From assembly GCA_015178975.1 (NCBI GenBank), contig WHVD01000037.1, forward strand, positions 1 through 64,000: a stretch of DNA of 64,000 nt. Direction: 5' to 3'. This DNA is from Hysterangium stoloniferum (Eukaryota > Basidiomycota > Agaricomycetes > Hysterangiales > Hysterangiaceae). Position 1 is the stretch's first letter; every line of letters begins with the position of its first letter. The notes below the pieces were generated by a model. The model was not told the DNA's origin and ran no database searches. It saw nothing but the letters and a program-made list of their open reading frames with translations. Shown piece after piece: positions 1-10,255 of this stretch. A program made the position numbers and the translations under genes.

Positions 1-32
1 GATACAACTGGCTCACCCGATATAATCGTTGA

Positions 33-3000
33 TTGACTGGGTATTGGCAGTATTTACTTTCCGGACTCCGACACTTCCGTTCCTCCTGCAGCGTCTTTTC
101 GGCCAACGCCTTTTCGGCATCAACGGCATCTCCGGCTTCTATCGAAACTTCCGAGCCCCCAAAAATCTCTCTCATCAATGCTTCGGCATTTGTTAGGGTG
201 AGTAAACTGGATGGCTCACAATGTTTTTCGATCAGCTTAAAAGTTGATGAAGCATCTGGACGTTTTGCAACTCCAGAATTATCCGAGCTAAAAGCCGATC
301 TGGAAGGAGTTCCCGAAAAATACCATGATTTCGCGGACATTTTCAGTAAGCAAAAAGCTGACAGGCTTGCACCACATAGGCCCTACGACTTAAAAATCGA
401 TATTGAGCCCGGTTCAAACCTCCATTAGGACCTATTTACCCATTATCCCAATCGGAACTTTCGTCTATTCGGGAGTTCCTGGATGAACATCTGTCGATAG
501 GTTTTATCCATCCCTCAAAGTCTCCGTATGGAGCACCCGTCCTTTTTGTCCGAAAGAAGGACGGCTCTCTTCGACTCTGTGTTGATTTCAGAGGGTTAAA
601 TTCCATCACACGGAAAGATAAGTATCCACTCCCACTCGTTACCGACTTACTCGACGCCCCACGGAAAGCTCGAATTTACACCAAAATAGATCTCAAACAT
701 GCCTATCATTTGGTCCAAATTGCCGAGGGCGACGAATGGAAAACTGCTTTTCGGACTCGCTATGGATCCTTTGAATGGTTGGTTATGCCGTTCGGCCTTA
801 CCAACGCCCTTCCGCTTTTCAACGTTTTGTTAATGATATATTTTCCGACATGCTTGACGTATGTGTTATAGTCTATTTGGACGACATTTTGGTATTTTCC
901 GAGGACCCCGCTCTTCACGATGAACAGGTCCGTGAAGTCTTCCGAAGACTCCGTAAAAACGGTCTTTTCGCCAACGGTAAAAAATGTTATTTCAACATGG
1001 ATTCTATTGAATACTTAGGTTTCATCATCGGCCCTGATGGTCTCCGTATGGATGAAACCAAGGTTCAATTGTCCGTGACTGGCCCGAACCACGGAAGGTC
1101 AAGGACATTCAATCATTTTTAGGTTTTGCCAACTTTTACCGTCGTTTTATTCGGAACTACTCGGATATTACAGTACCGCTCACTTGTCTTACCCGTAAAA
1201 ACTCAACCATGGGTTTTTGACGACAAATGCCGCTCCGCCTTCCAGACTTTAAAAAATGCTTTCACTTCTGCCCCGATTCTTTCCCATTGGAAACCTGATT
1301 TTCCGATTATTGTGGAAACCGATGCTTCCGATTATGCAATTGCCGCGATTCTTTCCATTCAAGAGTCTGACGGTGAAATTCATCCGGTCGCATTTCTTTC
1401 TCGGACACTTTCAGTATCCGAACTCAATTACGACGTCCATGATAAGGAACGTTTGGCAATTTCTGAGGCTTTCAAACATTGGCGCCATTATCTTGAAGGT
1501 TCCGCAACTCCCGTTGACGTCATTACCGATCACAAAAATCTCGAATATTTTTCTACCACTAAACTTTTAACCCGCCGGCAGGCCCGTTGGTCTGAATTTC
1601 TTTCTGCTTTCAACATGATTATCCGTTTCCGACCCGGACGTCTTGGTGGAAAACCAGATGCCATGACTCGACGATGGGACGTCTATCCTAAAGAGGGGGA
1701 AAGTAACTACGCTGTTGTTAATCCACATAACCTGAAACCGGTTTTTACAATGCAACAACTTTCCGCATCTATCCGAGCAACTTCCCTTTACTATCCAATT
1801 ATGCGTAGCGTCATGATTATGGACACTGAGCAATTACATCAAGATATCCTTTCCGCACTCACTTCCGACCCGGCCCTCAAGCCACATTTAGAAGTTCCCG
1901 ACAATCCCGACCAACCCCGATGGTCACAAGACTCTCAAGGTTTTATCCGTCTCGATGGACGTATCTACGTTCCAGATTCCAACAATCTCCGACTCCGCGT
2001 ACTTCAGTATAAACACGATCATCCAATCTCCGGACATTATGGCATCAACAATACTCTTGGTTTAATCCGTAGAGAATATACTTGGCCCAACCTCCGAGAT
2101 TTCGTAACTCAGTTCTGTAAGTCATGCACCACCTGCTTACACTCCAAAACCCAGAGGCATAAGCTGTACGGCCTTCTCAAGCAACTCCCGATACCAGAAA
2201 AACCTTGGAATTCAATTTCCATGGATTTTATCGAACAACTCCCAACTTCCGAAGGCTTTACATCCATTCTAGTTGTTGTGGACCGATTCTCGAAACAAGG
2301 CATTTTCATACCCACTCATGATACAATCACGTCCTTACAATTAGCGGAACTTTTCATTATTCACGTATTTTCCAAACACGGAGTTCCATCTCACGTAACT
2401 TCCGATCGAGGCTCCAAGTTCGTCTCTCATTTCTTCCAGGCCCTCGGAAAAGCCCTCGACATGAAACTACACTTCACCTCGGGATATCACCCGGAAGGTG
2501 ATGGACAAACGGAACGTGTTAATCAAACATTGGAACAATATCTCCGCATCTATTGTAATTATCAACAGGACAACTGGAAATCCCTTCTTCCGATCGCGGA
2601 ATTCACCTACAATAACTCTCCGAATGCAACCACCGGCATATCTCCTTTCTTCGCCAATAAAGGCTATAATCCGAATCTCACAGTACATTCCGAACAAGAT
2701 TTGGCTTCTGTCCGTGCTCAAGAATTTATTACCGACCTCGACGAATTACATCAAGAACTTCGGAAAGCTATTTCTTCCGCACAGGAACATTATCAACGTT
2801 CTGCGGACAAAAACAGGATCCCACCTCCTAATTTTAAAGTTGGTGATCAGGTTTTTGTAAAAGCTCAATTCTTCCGTACTACCCGACCTTCTAAAAAACT
2901 CGCTGAGAAATTCTTAGGACCTTTCGAAATTATAGCACAAGCCGGCTCACTTTCATGGACTCTCCGTCTTCCCGACAGTATGCGAGCAGTCCACCCCGTT

Positions 3001-3303
3001 TTCCACATTTCCATGTTAGAACCTTGTGTTCCTAACTCATTCCTGGAACGTATTCAACCTCCGTCCCCTCCAGTCATCATTGATGGAGAACCCGAATTCG
3101 AAGTTTCCGAAATATTGGATTCTAAAATCGACAATCGCCGACGTACTTGTAAATTGCTCTATTTAGTTAAATGGGCAGGTTATGAAGGTACCGACGAGGA
3201 AACTTCATGGATATTGGCCACGGAACTTGGACATGCTATGGAAATTGTTACTGACTTCCACATGGCTTATCCAGGCAAACCCGGACCTTTATCATCACTC
3301 TAA
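33..3303 (+). pseudogene. Chromovirus pol fossil (RT, RNase H, integrase, chromodomain)
   Basis: Domains in order are the region before reverse transcriptase with its typical FADIFSKQKADRL stretch (about 310-365), reverse transcriptase (about 430-1080, with the YLDDIL catalytic core near 875), RNase H (about 1200-1560), the zinc-binding start of integrase (about 2000-2150), the integrase core (about 2190-2640) and a chromodomain (about 3100-3260, core LVKWAGYEGTDEETSW). In Ty3-type elements this polyprotein copies the RNA and inserts the DNA; the chromodomain is known to steer integration toward marked chromatin. The copy is broken in the reverse transcriptase part (about two or three breaks); the rest is one long open frame from 1126. 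The protease and gag are not in the window. Confidence 0.92.
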
Positions 3304-3393
3304 TCTTTCTGTTCTTTTCTGTTCAAGTTTCCGACACTTCCGTTTTCACACTCGTTTTAGGTTTTGCAAGTCAAAAAAAAAATATTATTAAAT

Positions 3394-4059
3394 CTATCTT
3401 AAAGTCTCTGACACCCCAAATCCACCTTCCGTCCCAACCTCCGGCTCTTCAGCAATTTCCGCACTATCCACCATATCCTGTACCTCCTCATCTTCACTCT
3501 CCTCTTTTCCCGACCCCCATCTCTGCTCCACACACTCCCCCAATGGATCGTTCGGCTGGTTTTTCGCCTTATCGGCAAATCGTTCAGATACCGCGATTAC
3601 ACCGATACTAACCATCATCTTCTCCAGGAAATCGTTTTGCCTCCGGAAATTCCGGACCAACAAACGGAAACCCTTCTCCTGGATCTCATTATGGCGATCC
3701 AGTGTTTCCCGCATTTCCCGCATCTCAACCCCGATGAAGACCATTGTATCGACCAATTCCTTAAGGAGCTCAATGCCCATACCATCCGTACTCGGCACCT
3801 TAGTTTCCGCAGTTTTGGTCGCTCCTGAACCTTCCGCGATGGTAGGTTTTTGAGCCTTTTCGCTTTTCGGAACCCTTTTCGCAGCAAGAGTGCACGGAAG
3901 TTTGAGGACTGTGCAAGGATAACAAGTTCCACCCCATTTTACCTTCTGTTTCCAACAAGTTATATCCCGTACGGAACATTGAACACATGGAGTGTCATGG
4001 ACAATTTCCATCCGTTCCGGAGCCTTGACCTTTTGTTTCTGTTTCGAAAGATTAGTCAA
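3394..4059 (-). other. Antisense ORF in chromovirus with Zn2Cys6-like cysteine cluster
   Basis: A 221-codon frame runs opposite to pol, between the end of pol and the 3' LTR. Near its start lies CVQCSVRDITC, then ten residues, then CYPCTVLKLPC. This gives the spacing CX2CX6CX10CX2CX6C, the pattern of the fungal Zn(II)2Cys6 binuclear cluster found in Gal4-type DNA-binding proteins. The rest is charged and helical, with an acidic C-terminal part. I infer a nucleic-acid- or protein-binding accessory protein carried by the element; no function is shown. It lies next to a second antisense frame at 4177-4536. It could instead be a captured host fragment. Confidence 0.55.
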
Positions 4060-4176
4060 TTACCGACCTTTTGTAGATGCACTTACTTTAGGACTCAAAG
4101 GCCCAGCTTCTCCCTCTACTTCCACCTCCACGGCTTTTCGCTGTACACAACAGTTATCGGTTGTAACCATGGAAAT

Positions 4177-4536
4177 CTATGGAATTGGACTCACCTTTCC
4201 TTCCCTTACCTCCTTACATTTTTCCGCCGCCTCAGCTTCTTGTTGTTTCTTCACTTCTTCTTCCTTCAACCTCCGATCCTCCATCACTTTCCGCAACCTC
4301 GCCAACTCTTTTTCTTTTTCCGCCTTCGCCCGCTCCAATTCCCGCTTTTCCGCCTCCTCCACATCCTTCAACTCCTGCATCAACGCTCTTTCCTCCTCTT
4401 CCTGTCGTCGTTTCAACTCCTCCATTTTCTGGTGTTTTTGTTGAAGTTCTGCGACCTTCGACATCTTTTGAAGTACGGATATTTCGGTATCTGAGTCTTC
4501 CGGGGTAGTGATGAATAACGGCCGACGAATCGACAT
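4177..4536 (-). other. Antisense coiled-coil ORF in chromovirus
   Basis: A 119-codon minus-strand frame starts near the 3' LTR and faces pol. From about residue 25 to 105 it is a run of Glu, Lys, Arg, Gln and Leu with heptad-like spacing (for example QQKHQKMEELKRRQEEEERA), which is what a long coiled coil looks like. It sits just upstream, in the antisense sense, of the cysteine-cluster frame at 3394-4059. Antisense frames between pol and the 3' LTR are known in some plant gypsy elements; whether this one is expressed is not visible here. Confidence 0.45.
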
Positions 4537-4720
4537 ACAAGTTGTGGTTAAAGAAACAAAAACGTTAATTCGAATATTTGGAGGTTTTTATACTCAGAAT
4601 AATAACCGAAACTCTCACCTCCATAATTGCGTAAATTTCACGACACATAACAGTCAGCCGTCGCTTCAAACACTCAGTACCTAATCGCCTCTATGGGATT
4701 TCGGCCTAACAGGGGGGTAC

Positions 4721-5275
4721 TGTTACGACCCGTTCCCGGATGTTTCAATATCCGACTTCCGATCTCCCACTTTGACCTCCGACTACGGAACATCATAGTT
4801 ACCGTATCATCCGCGTTCTTCGTTTGTTCCGCATTTGGTAATTTGTCCGTTGACAAGTATTCACTCGTTTGTTGTTGTATTCCCGTCTCGGAATATTGTC
4901 TTCCTAATATGTCTTATTGTATTTCCGTTTTAAGAATACTTCCGTTTCCATCTTATTATGGTCTCAGTTTGTAGTACAATAACGAGTAGACTTATATTAG
5001 TTTCCGCGAATTTGTACTTTACTTTAGATCTGATATCGACTTAGTTTCTTATTCCTCCTCCCGTCTTTCTGTACGCTCGATATTCGGAACTCTTCGGAAC
5101 TCTGAATATCCATATCTTCCGTCGTTAGTTCACTTCCGAAATTAAGGACATTGAGCGTTTGCGTAGAGGCGCAGCACATAAGCTGAAGCCAACGTCCTGA
5201 CCCTATCCACGAGTTTCCGACTTCCCGGTGACTTCCCGATAGTTCCGGAATAAGTTCCCGACACGGCACTTAACA
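4721..5275 (+). repeat. 3' LTR of the chromovirus
   Basis: The LTR starts TGTTACGACCCG directly after a polypurine stretch (about 4708-4718, ending gggggg then tac) and ends CTTAACA at 5275, about 555 bp. The same start (TGTTACGAC) and end (CTTAACA) occur in the solo LTR at 10280-11025, so the two belong to related families; both also contain the internal phrase cacataagctgaagccaa or a close variant. The right edge is fixed by the interrupted reading frame of the second gypsy element, which resumes at 5276 with gatac, the likely 5-bp target duplication. Confidence 0.85.
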
Positions 5276-6535
5276 GATACGGCCTGTGGATAGGTTCTCT
5301 TGAAGGAAGGCATCAAGCTCTGCCTGTTCATTTGGAGCTAAAGGGTACACCTTGCAAGACGAAGGTTTGGCATCTGGTACCAGTTCAATGGCATGGTCCC
5401 AGGATTTCTGGTCAGGGAGCCTGTCAAAGGAGGCCTTGGAAAAGATGTCCACATATTCATGCAGGTATACAGAAATTTGATCTTGTACTGATCCCTTACC
5501 TGAAGTCGTTGGTTGGGAATTGCGACGAAATGCCTCTGTAAGACACTGAGAGGTGGTGGTACTTTCATGAATAAACTCTTCTTCTGGGGGAAGTGAGGCC
5601 ACCCAAATATGGTCTCCATCCTCCCGAAGATCAGTATCTTCCTCAGTATCTTCTTCTACCTCTCCCTCCATTATTGAATCATCTTCTATAGGAGTGGTGG
5701 GCATCGGTAATGGCCCAGTACAACAAAACCGAAGCTTTTCAGCTGCCCGATGCTCTTCCTTTAACTCTTGTTGGCAAGTCTGGCATTGGGATGGGCATCG
5801 ACTCATGGTGACCTTACCTGTTGACCAATCCACCTCTGGGTTGTGCTGTTGCAGCCAGGTGAATCCAAGAAGCATCTTGTGGTGACCCAAACTGGTGACT
5901 GCAAAGACAGCACACTCATAATGATCTTTATAATGCAGGATGAGGTCAACTACTTCCATGATAGCACCTGCCTCATTGTGAGTGCCATCAACATTGAGGA
6001 CAGGAATTGGACGAGTGAGGGAACGAGTGGTGAGGTGTTTCTTTTTAACAAAGTCCCTGTTGATGAATAGTCCTGTAGCACCACAATCTAAAAGAGCGCT
6101 CAGGGCGTGGATCTCAGCAGTGCCTGTTGTCTGAATCTGAATCGACAAGGACAAGGAATTGGTTGAGGGGGTTGAACATATGATGTAGGTGGATGGCAAC
6201 CTCCGCTCCCACTTCGGGAGATGGGTGTAGGGTTTTGGGAGATTAGATGTGACTATTGGTTTCACAGTTTCAGCATGAGTAGAAGGAGTGTATTGGGGCT
6301 CTATCTTATCTATCGTTACACTGTGAAGTTGGTCATTAATAAGCAACGAGGGCACATCCTTCACTTGTTGCTGGGGGGAAAACCCTGTTCCACCGACTGT
6401 CCCAGTAGGGGTGACTCCTTGTCCATATTGGAAATCTGGCCTGCATCCTCTAGTGCCGATATATCTTGAGTGAATGCTGACAGGTCGTCTGGGTCTTCTG
6501 CTAGGAAATGGAGGATTTCCCTTATCTCTGGACAA
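5276..6535 (-). pseudogene. Gypsy protease and start of reverse transcriptase (fossil)
   Basis: The frame contains the retropepsin-like motif ALLDCGATGLFI (around 6090), where family members usually have D-S/T-G, then a second conserved block LLGFTWLQQHNPEVDWSTG (about 5810-5870) typical of gypsy proteases. An acidic linker follows, then the entry to reverse transcriptase with YVDIFSKASFDRLPD and PLAPNEQAELDAFLQENLSTGRI. It ends where the other element inserted. In intact relatives reverse transcriptase would continue directly from here. Confidence 0.88.
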
Positions 6536-7575
6536 TCACGTGCCCAATGACCCACCTGTCCACACTTACAACAGGTATTGAGAGGGAGGCGTTGCTGTGT
6601 ACAATGCACCCAGTCCACTTCCATAGGCATGGTTCCGATTGTGGACCCCCGCTGCGTCGACAAAGTCTGGAAGGGAAGTCCAGGGGGCAGCCCTGGCGGC
6701 GGTGCATAGTTGATGCAAGGGGGTGTGGGGATCGAGTGCGAATGTGACCTGGTTGTTGATGAAATGACTGGTGTTCTCGAGGGTAAGTTTCAATGTTGGA
6801 GCAACTGCTGGAAAGTGTCGCTGGCCATCTGGGCTTGTGCTGTGATGCACGCAGTCTCAAACCAGCTGTCAAGGTCACTGTTGCCTGGGTGACTGACCAT
6901 CATGGTCGCAACTTGTCGTTTGATGCCACGGTTTAGACCTGCTCTGAATGCCATGACTGTGGGGGCACCGGTGTACTCTGCCTTGCGGGCCGTTTCTCAG
7001 AACTCGTCAATGTAGAGGTCAATATACCAGGTACCTTGAAAATACGCTGTAGAGCTGAATCGACTGGCGGCGCCCTCTTGTTCGAATTGTGGGTAGAACT
7101 CCGCTTCGAATTGAGTCTGAAAATCACCCCAGTCCGCGAACATAACTCCTTTAGCATGGTGCCTTAGGATCGCCTCGCTTGCCCAAGTTGTGGCTCAGCC
7201 AGTTTTCATGAACGTCAAGACCCAAAGGATATGCAGGTTGTCATCCGGGAAGTCTTCAGGGCACAACATCATATAGGTGTAGCAAGAATATAGAAAATTG
7301 TAGCCACAGTCTCTATTGCCATCGAAGTCACCCGGTTTCGAACCTTTCGGATGACGCATCATTCAGACTGACGTTGTGAGAGATGAGGTGGATGTGGTGA
7401 CTGGGTTTAAAGGATCAGTAGAGGGTGTGGTTGACGAAGTGGGGAGTGTGGAATTTGTGAGATTGCTAACGGTGAGTTGGAGTTGCGTAATGAGATTTGT
7501 AAGAGCTTTGACGCTATCCTGAGTGTTCTGTTCCATGCCTTGCAGGCACTGCTCAAGCTCTGGAGGCAGAGACAT
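6361..7575 (-). pseudogene. Gypsy gag region (fossil, several breaks)
   Basis: Short minus-strand frames cover a Ty3-type gag: an N-terminal start near 7575 (MSLPPELEQCLQGMEQNTQD), a Ser/Thr/Pro-rich linker, the central gag domain around 6700-7200 and the zinc knuckle near 6560. The pieces lie in different frames and no long reading frame remains, which marks a decayed copy. Confidence 0.75.
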
Positions 7576-7599
7576 CCCAAAACACGAGGTGGAGTGATG

Positions 7600-7837
7600 T
7601 GTGGAATATAAGGAGGGGTCACGAGTTTACTACATCTTTTACTTGTAGTAGCAATCGCAGCCGGTCCTAGAAGACTACGAGACTTTTCTACTGTAAGGGC
7701 AACCCTAATAGTGGGTATCACACTAGTAGAGGAAATCCAAAGATATATATAAGTAACTAAATACAAGACAACTATCTACTCACCTAGTAGAGGAAATCCA
7801 AAGAGAAAAGTCTAAGGAAACTCTACTAGGTGTGACA
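7600..7837 (-). repeat. Probable 5' LTR of the second gypsy element
   Basis: Just upstream of gag (on the minus strand) lies an AT-rich sequence that starts TGTCACACCTAGTAGAG at 7837 and runs to about 7600. Inside it a 21-bp phrase, ctagtagaggaaatccaaaga, is present twice (at about 7723 and 7784). The partner LTR is outside the window, so both ends are estimates; the inner end in particular could be some bases off. Confidence 0.5.
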
Positions 7838-8482
7838 CGTCAGCTATACAGTACACAGCATATTTTCCCACACCTTAAGCACCCTCATACATCAGTTCAA
7901 TGTATCCTATAAAGAATAAGGTGTCCTGTAATGGGGAGGTAATAAAATGGCATAGACAATAGAGCATAATCTGGGGGGTATTAATCTGTGGAAAATAAAG
8001 TGTGAATGACTTGTCCCCTTACACCACCCTCATCGAGGAAAATTTGGGAACTCTGCACCCTCACCAATTGGGGCACCTGCAGCACCTAAAAACGCCCACC
8101 ACCCACCATACAACTTTACTTTATATGATAGACCTAACCAACCACCAACTTTCAGGTCTGTATTTACAGTGGTTCTTGAGTTATTCAAGAATCTTTGCAC
8201 AACTAAAAACCATTGGAAGGTGTTATGTATTTTTAAAGGTTTTTTCTATTTTTCGCAATTTCCCCAAAACGAAATTCTTAACAAAGGCTGTTAAATGTAC
8301 TTATATCGCGATTATAAAATTGTACGATATTCTCTTGATTTATATTGAATTTATGCAATTTATTTTGTATTTTTATCTTATAAATTGAGGGAGTTACGAA
8401 ATTTCTACCTTTTATTCTTTTTTAACTAATATATCTTCAAACCGGCCACCTGGCACTTATTACACAATGCGTGGGAATATTT
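7838..8482. other. AT-rich intergenic DNA, nothing recognised
   Basis: About 650 bases of AT-rich sequence. A 128-codon open frame at 8002-8388 has low-complexity, hydrophobic content and no family resemblance; it looks like chance in AT-rich DNA. No RNA gene or clear repeat was seen. Confidence 0.6.
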
Positions 8483-8605
8483 GTCACAATGAGTGACAGT
8501 CATTACAACAAGTGACAGTTGTCACAAAAGCGCACAACAGTCACAAGGGCACACGAGAGTCACAAAAGGCGCATGACAGTCACAAGGTGTGACGGGTGTC
8601 ACATG
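8483..8605. repeat. Tandem array, about 19-bp unit (GTCACAA...)
   Basis: The phrase gtcacaa or a one-base variant recurs at 8521, 8540, 8559, 8579 and 8598, with spacings of 19, 19, 20 and 19 bases; weaker copies lie upstream at 8483 and about 8499. The unit is roughly gtcacaaaagcgcacaaca. Many copies pair with a neighbouring gtgac or tgacag, so short hairpins are possible. It lies about 150 bp upstream of a TATA-like box at 8758 and may be the upstream repeat of an LTR-type promoter. Confidence 0.7.
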
Positions 8606-9480
8606 CACACTAGTGCAGGAATATTATGTCATATATTATGTCATCATATATGCTACAATAGAGAATGGCGGAAATGTCTAAAACATTCCAAGTAAAATAG
8701 CTAAAATAGGATAGAAATAAAGTTCAATATATCTCTAAATGTCTCAGATCTCAGTGTATATAAGGAGCTCTGCTCCAGCCATGAAATATAACTCATTTTA
8801 TCAACCCATTTACACCACATCTGTGTGTCACTGCAGCAAGCAGCCTACTCCACCCCAATCTGGGCAGTTGGATCTAATTCCACCTCTATCAGAGCTGTTG
8901 GAAACCCTTGCCACCTCTATCAGAGTTGTTGGCCCAATCAGATCCCTTGTCACCTCAATCTGAGTTGTTGGTTATCAACCAATAATATATAAATAATCTA
9001 TACTATAGTCATCTCTTAATTGAGTACTGATTATTAGTTTTCTTTACATTGTTATTTGTAGTCTAAGACTTCAGTCACCTCTAGTTGAGTAATTTGACTG
9101 TTTATTACATTGCAAATAATCCCTGTTCCATTGCTCATTTATTGTGAATCAGTAAAGCATATTCACATAAATAAATACTGAGAATATTCTTGCAAGATCC
9201 TTAAGACTACATTAAGATCCTGATAAGTTAGTATCACAGTAGACCCTGTAGGTTAGTGTAAATAAAGCATATATTAGCCAAATAGTGTTTTATTCTATAT
9301 CTAATCTTTTGACCTGTTTATAAATATTTTTACTGTTTGATAAATAGTATAAAATATATATAAACTAGCTAGAATCAAAGTTGAATCTAGATTCTGAATC
9401 AGTGAATTGTTATTCATATTTTAAGTATATATTTTCACAGAAAAAGAACAAGCTTGCACAAGCAGCTCTCAAAATCTTCT
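8600..9480 (+). repeat. Possible solo LTR or promoter-bearing repeat, unassigned
   Basis: After the 19-bp array comes a sequence with a TATA-like box (gtatataagg, 8757-8766), then a purine/pyrimidine-mixed leader, AATAAA-like signals further on (for example ataaagcat near 9260) and no coding frame. This order is what a long terminal repeat of a copia- or gypsy-like element would give. I could not find matching TG...CA ends with a target duplication, so the call is weak. Confidence 0.25.
8850..8971. repeat. Four degenerate 22-bp direct repeats
   Basis: Copies of ccacctctatcagagytgttgg lie at 8850-8871 (diverged), 8880-8901, 8911-8932 and 8950-8971 (diverged), with spacings of 30, 31 and 39 bases. 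The middle two differ at one base. They lie just downstream of the TATA-like box at 8757, in what would be a transcribed leader. Confidence 0.7.
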
Positions 9481-9743
9481 TTGCAAAGTAGGGTGCATAT
9501 ATTCAAGTAAACTCTTGACTTCAGGGGTTCTAAGTCTATTCAGGCTGCCACTGATTAATATCAAATACTTAAATTATTTTACCTTGCAGTGAATTGAGTA
9601 TTTGCACATTTTGATATAGTATTGGACTCCTTTTTCAGAAAATAGTATTAAAATAAGGCTAATACATTACAGAAGGGTTTTGTCCTCACTGTACATATAA
9701 GAAGGCTGATGAATACTTAAGAGTTGTTGGTGTGGGGGGGGTT

Positions 9744-9775
9744 CAGGGGGCTTTGCCCCTTGACAAGCTGGAGGC
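9744..9775. repeat. G-rich run with GGGGC hairpin
   Basis: A run of eight G is followed by caggggg-cttt-gcccctt, which can fold as a short stable hairpin (aggggc against gcccct around a ttt loop). A 14-base phrase ggttcagggggctt is shared with 11409-11422 in the LINE tail. It may mark the end of a repeat copy. Confidence 0.4.
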
Positions 9776-10255
9776 TGCAGTGAAACAGTGGGGCAGGTTG
9801 CAAAGTGACTACCCCACCGCATAGCAAGGGTTCTGAGACCTGTCATCTAAACTAAAGTTACTGTATGAGTGGTGGGTGCTAACTGATACCAAAAAGTCCC
9901 AACAAGGCAGGAGCACAATACAGTTTGGAGATTTAAAGCTTCTTTATTTCCCATTGGTCTCCTTCACCATTGTTCCACATTTACCATAAACATACAGCTC
10001 TGTTCCTCGGCTTGTGTCTTCATCTTACATAGTTCTCACAGCACCATTTGATAGCCTTTAAGGACATTGAGCTGGTTTTTCCTTTTGCACCCACCATTGC
10101 CCACTTCCCATTTCCTTGTTGTTTTCTTTCTCTCCCTTTTCTTCTTAGCTCCTCTCAGTGTACTTCACTTCTGTTGGCTTTAGCACAGCCCAGGTCTTTT
10201 TGACTGTGCAAGAGAGCAGTGGCAATGCAAATTGTTCAAAGTGTAGAAAATGAAT
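9776..10255. other. Non-coding DNA, possible body of a tRNA-derived SINE
   Basis: No reading frame or family match was seen. If the tRNA-like sequence that ends at 10256 is a SINE head on the minus strand, this stretch would be its body. No A-rich tail or target duplication was found to fix an end, so this is only a possibility. Confidence 0.2.

Larger units (their letters stand above)
1..5275 (+). mobile_element. Ty3/gypsy chromovirus, right-hand part only
   Basis: The stretch carries the right-hand portion of a Ty3/gypsy LTR retrotransposon: reverse transcriptase, RNase H, integrase with a C-terminal chromodomain, a 1.4-kb region holding two antisense reading frames, then the 3' LTR at 4721-5275. 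The left part (gag, protease, 5' LTR) lies outside the window. The chromodomain after integrase places it with the chromoviruses common in Agaricomycetes. It looks old but moderately preserved: the reverse transcriptase part has a few breaks while the RNase H to chromodomain part reads through. It has inserted into a second gypsy element, whose gag-pol frame stops exactly at the LTR edge at 5275/5276. Confidence 0.93.
5276..7837 (-). mobile_element. Second Ty3/gypsy element, gag-pro part, cut by the chromovirus
   Basis: Reading on the minus strand from about 7837 there is an LTR-like sequence, a degraded gag, a CCHC zinc knuckle (CCKCGQVGHWARDC, near 6560), an aspartic protease and the first part of reverse transcriptase. 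The protein stops at 5276, where the chromovirus LTR begins; the remaining pol must lie beyond the left edge of the window. Gag is heavily damaged (several breaks), while the protease frame is open, so this element is older than the chromovirus inserted in it. Confidence 0.88.

Noticed and set aside
3850-4508. Long plus-strand frames (214, 150 and 109 codons) rich in Phe, Leu, Ser and Pro between pol and the LTR
   Set aside because: They are the complementary reading of the Glu/Lys-rich antisense frames; composition and position show they are shadows.
1-5280. gatac at the very start of the window as the left target duplication of the chromovirus
   Set aside because: The sequence right after it is already internal to the element and no 5' LTR is present, so the match to 5276-5280 is chance.
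8002-8388. 128-codon plus-strand frame
   Set aside because: AT-rich, low-complexity, no motif or family resemblance; likely chance.
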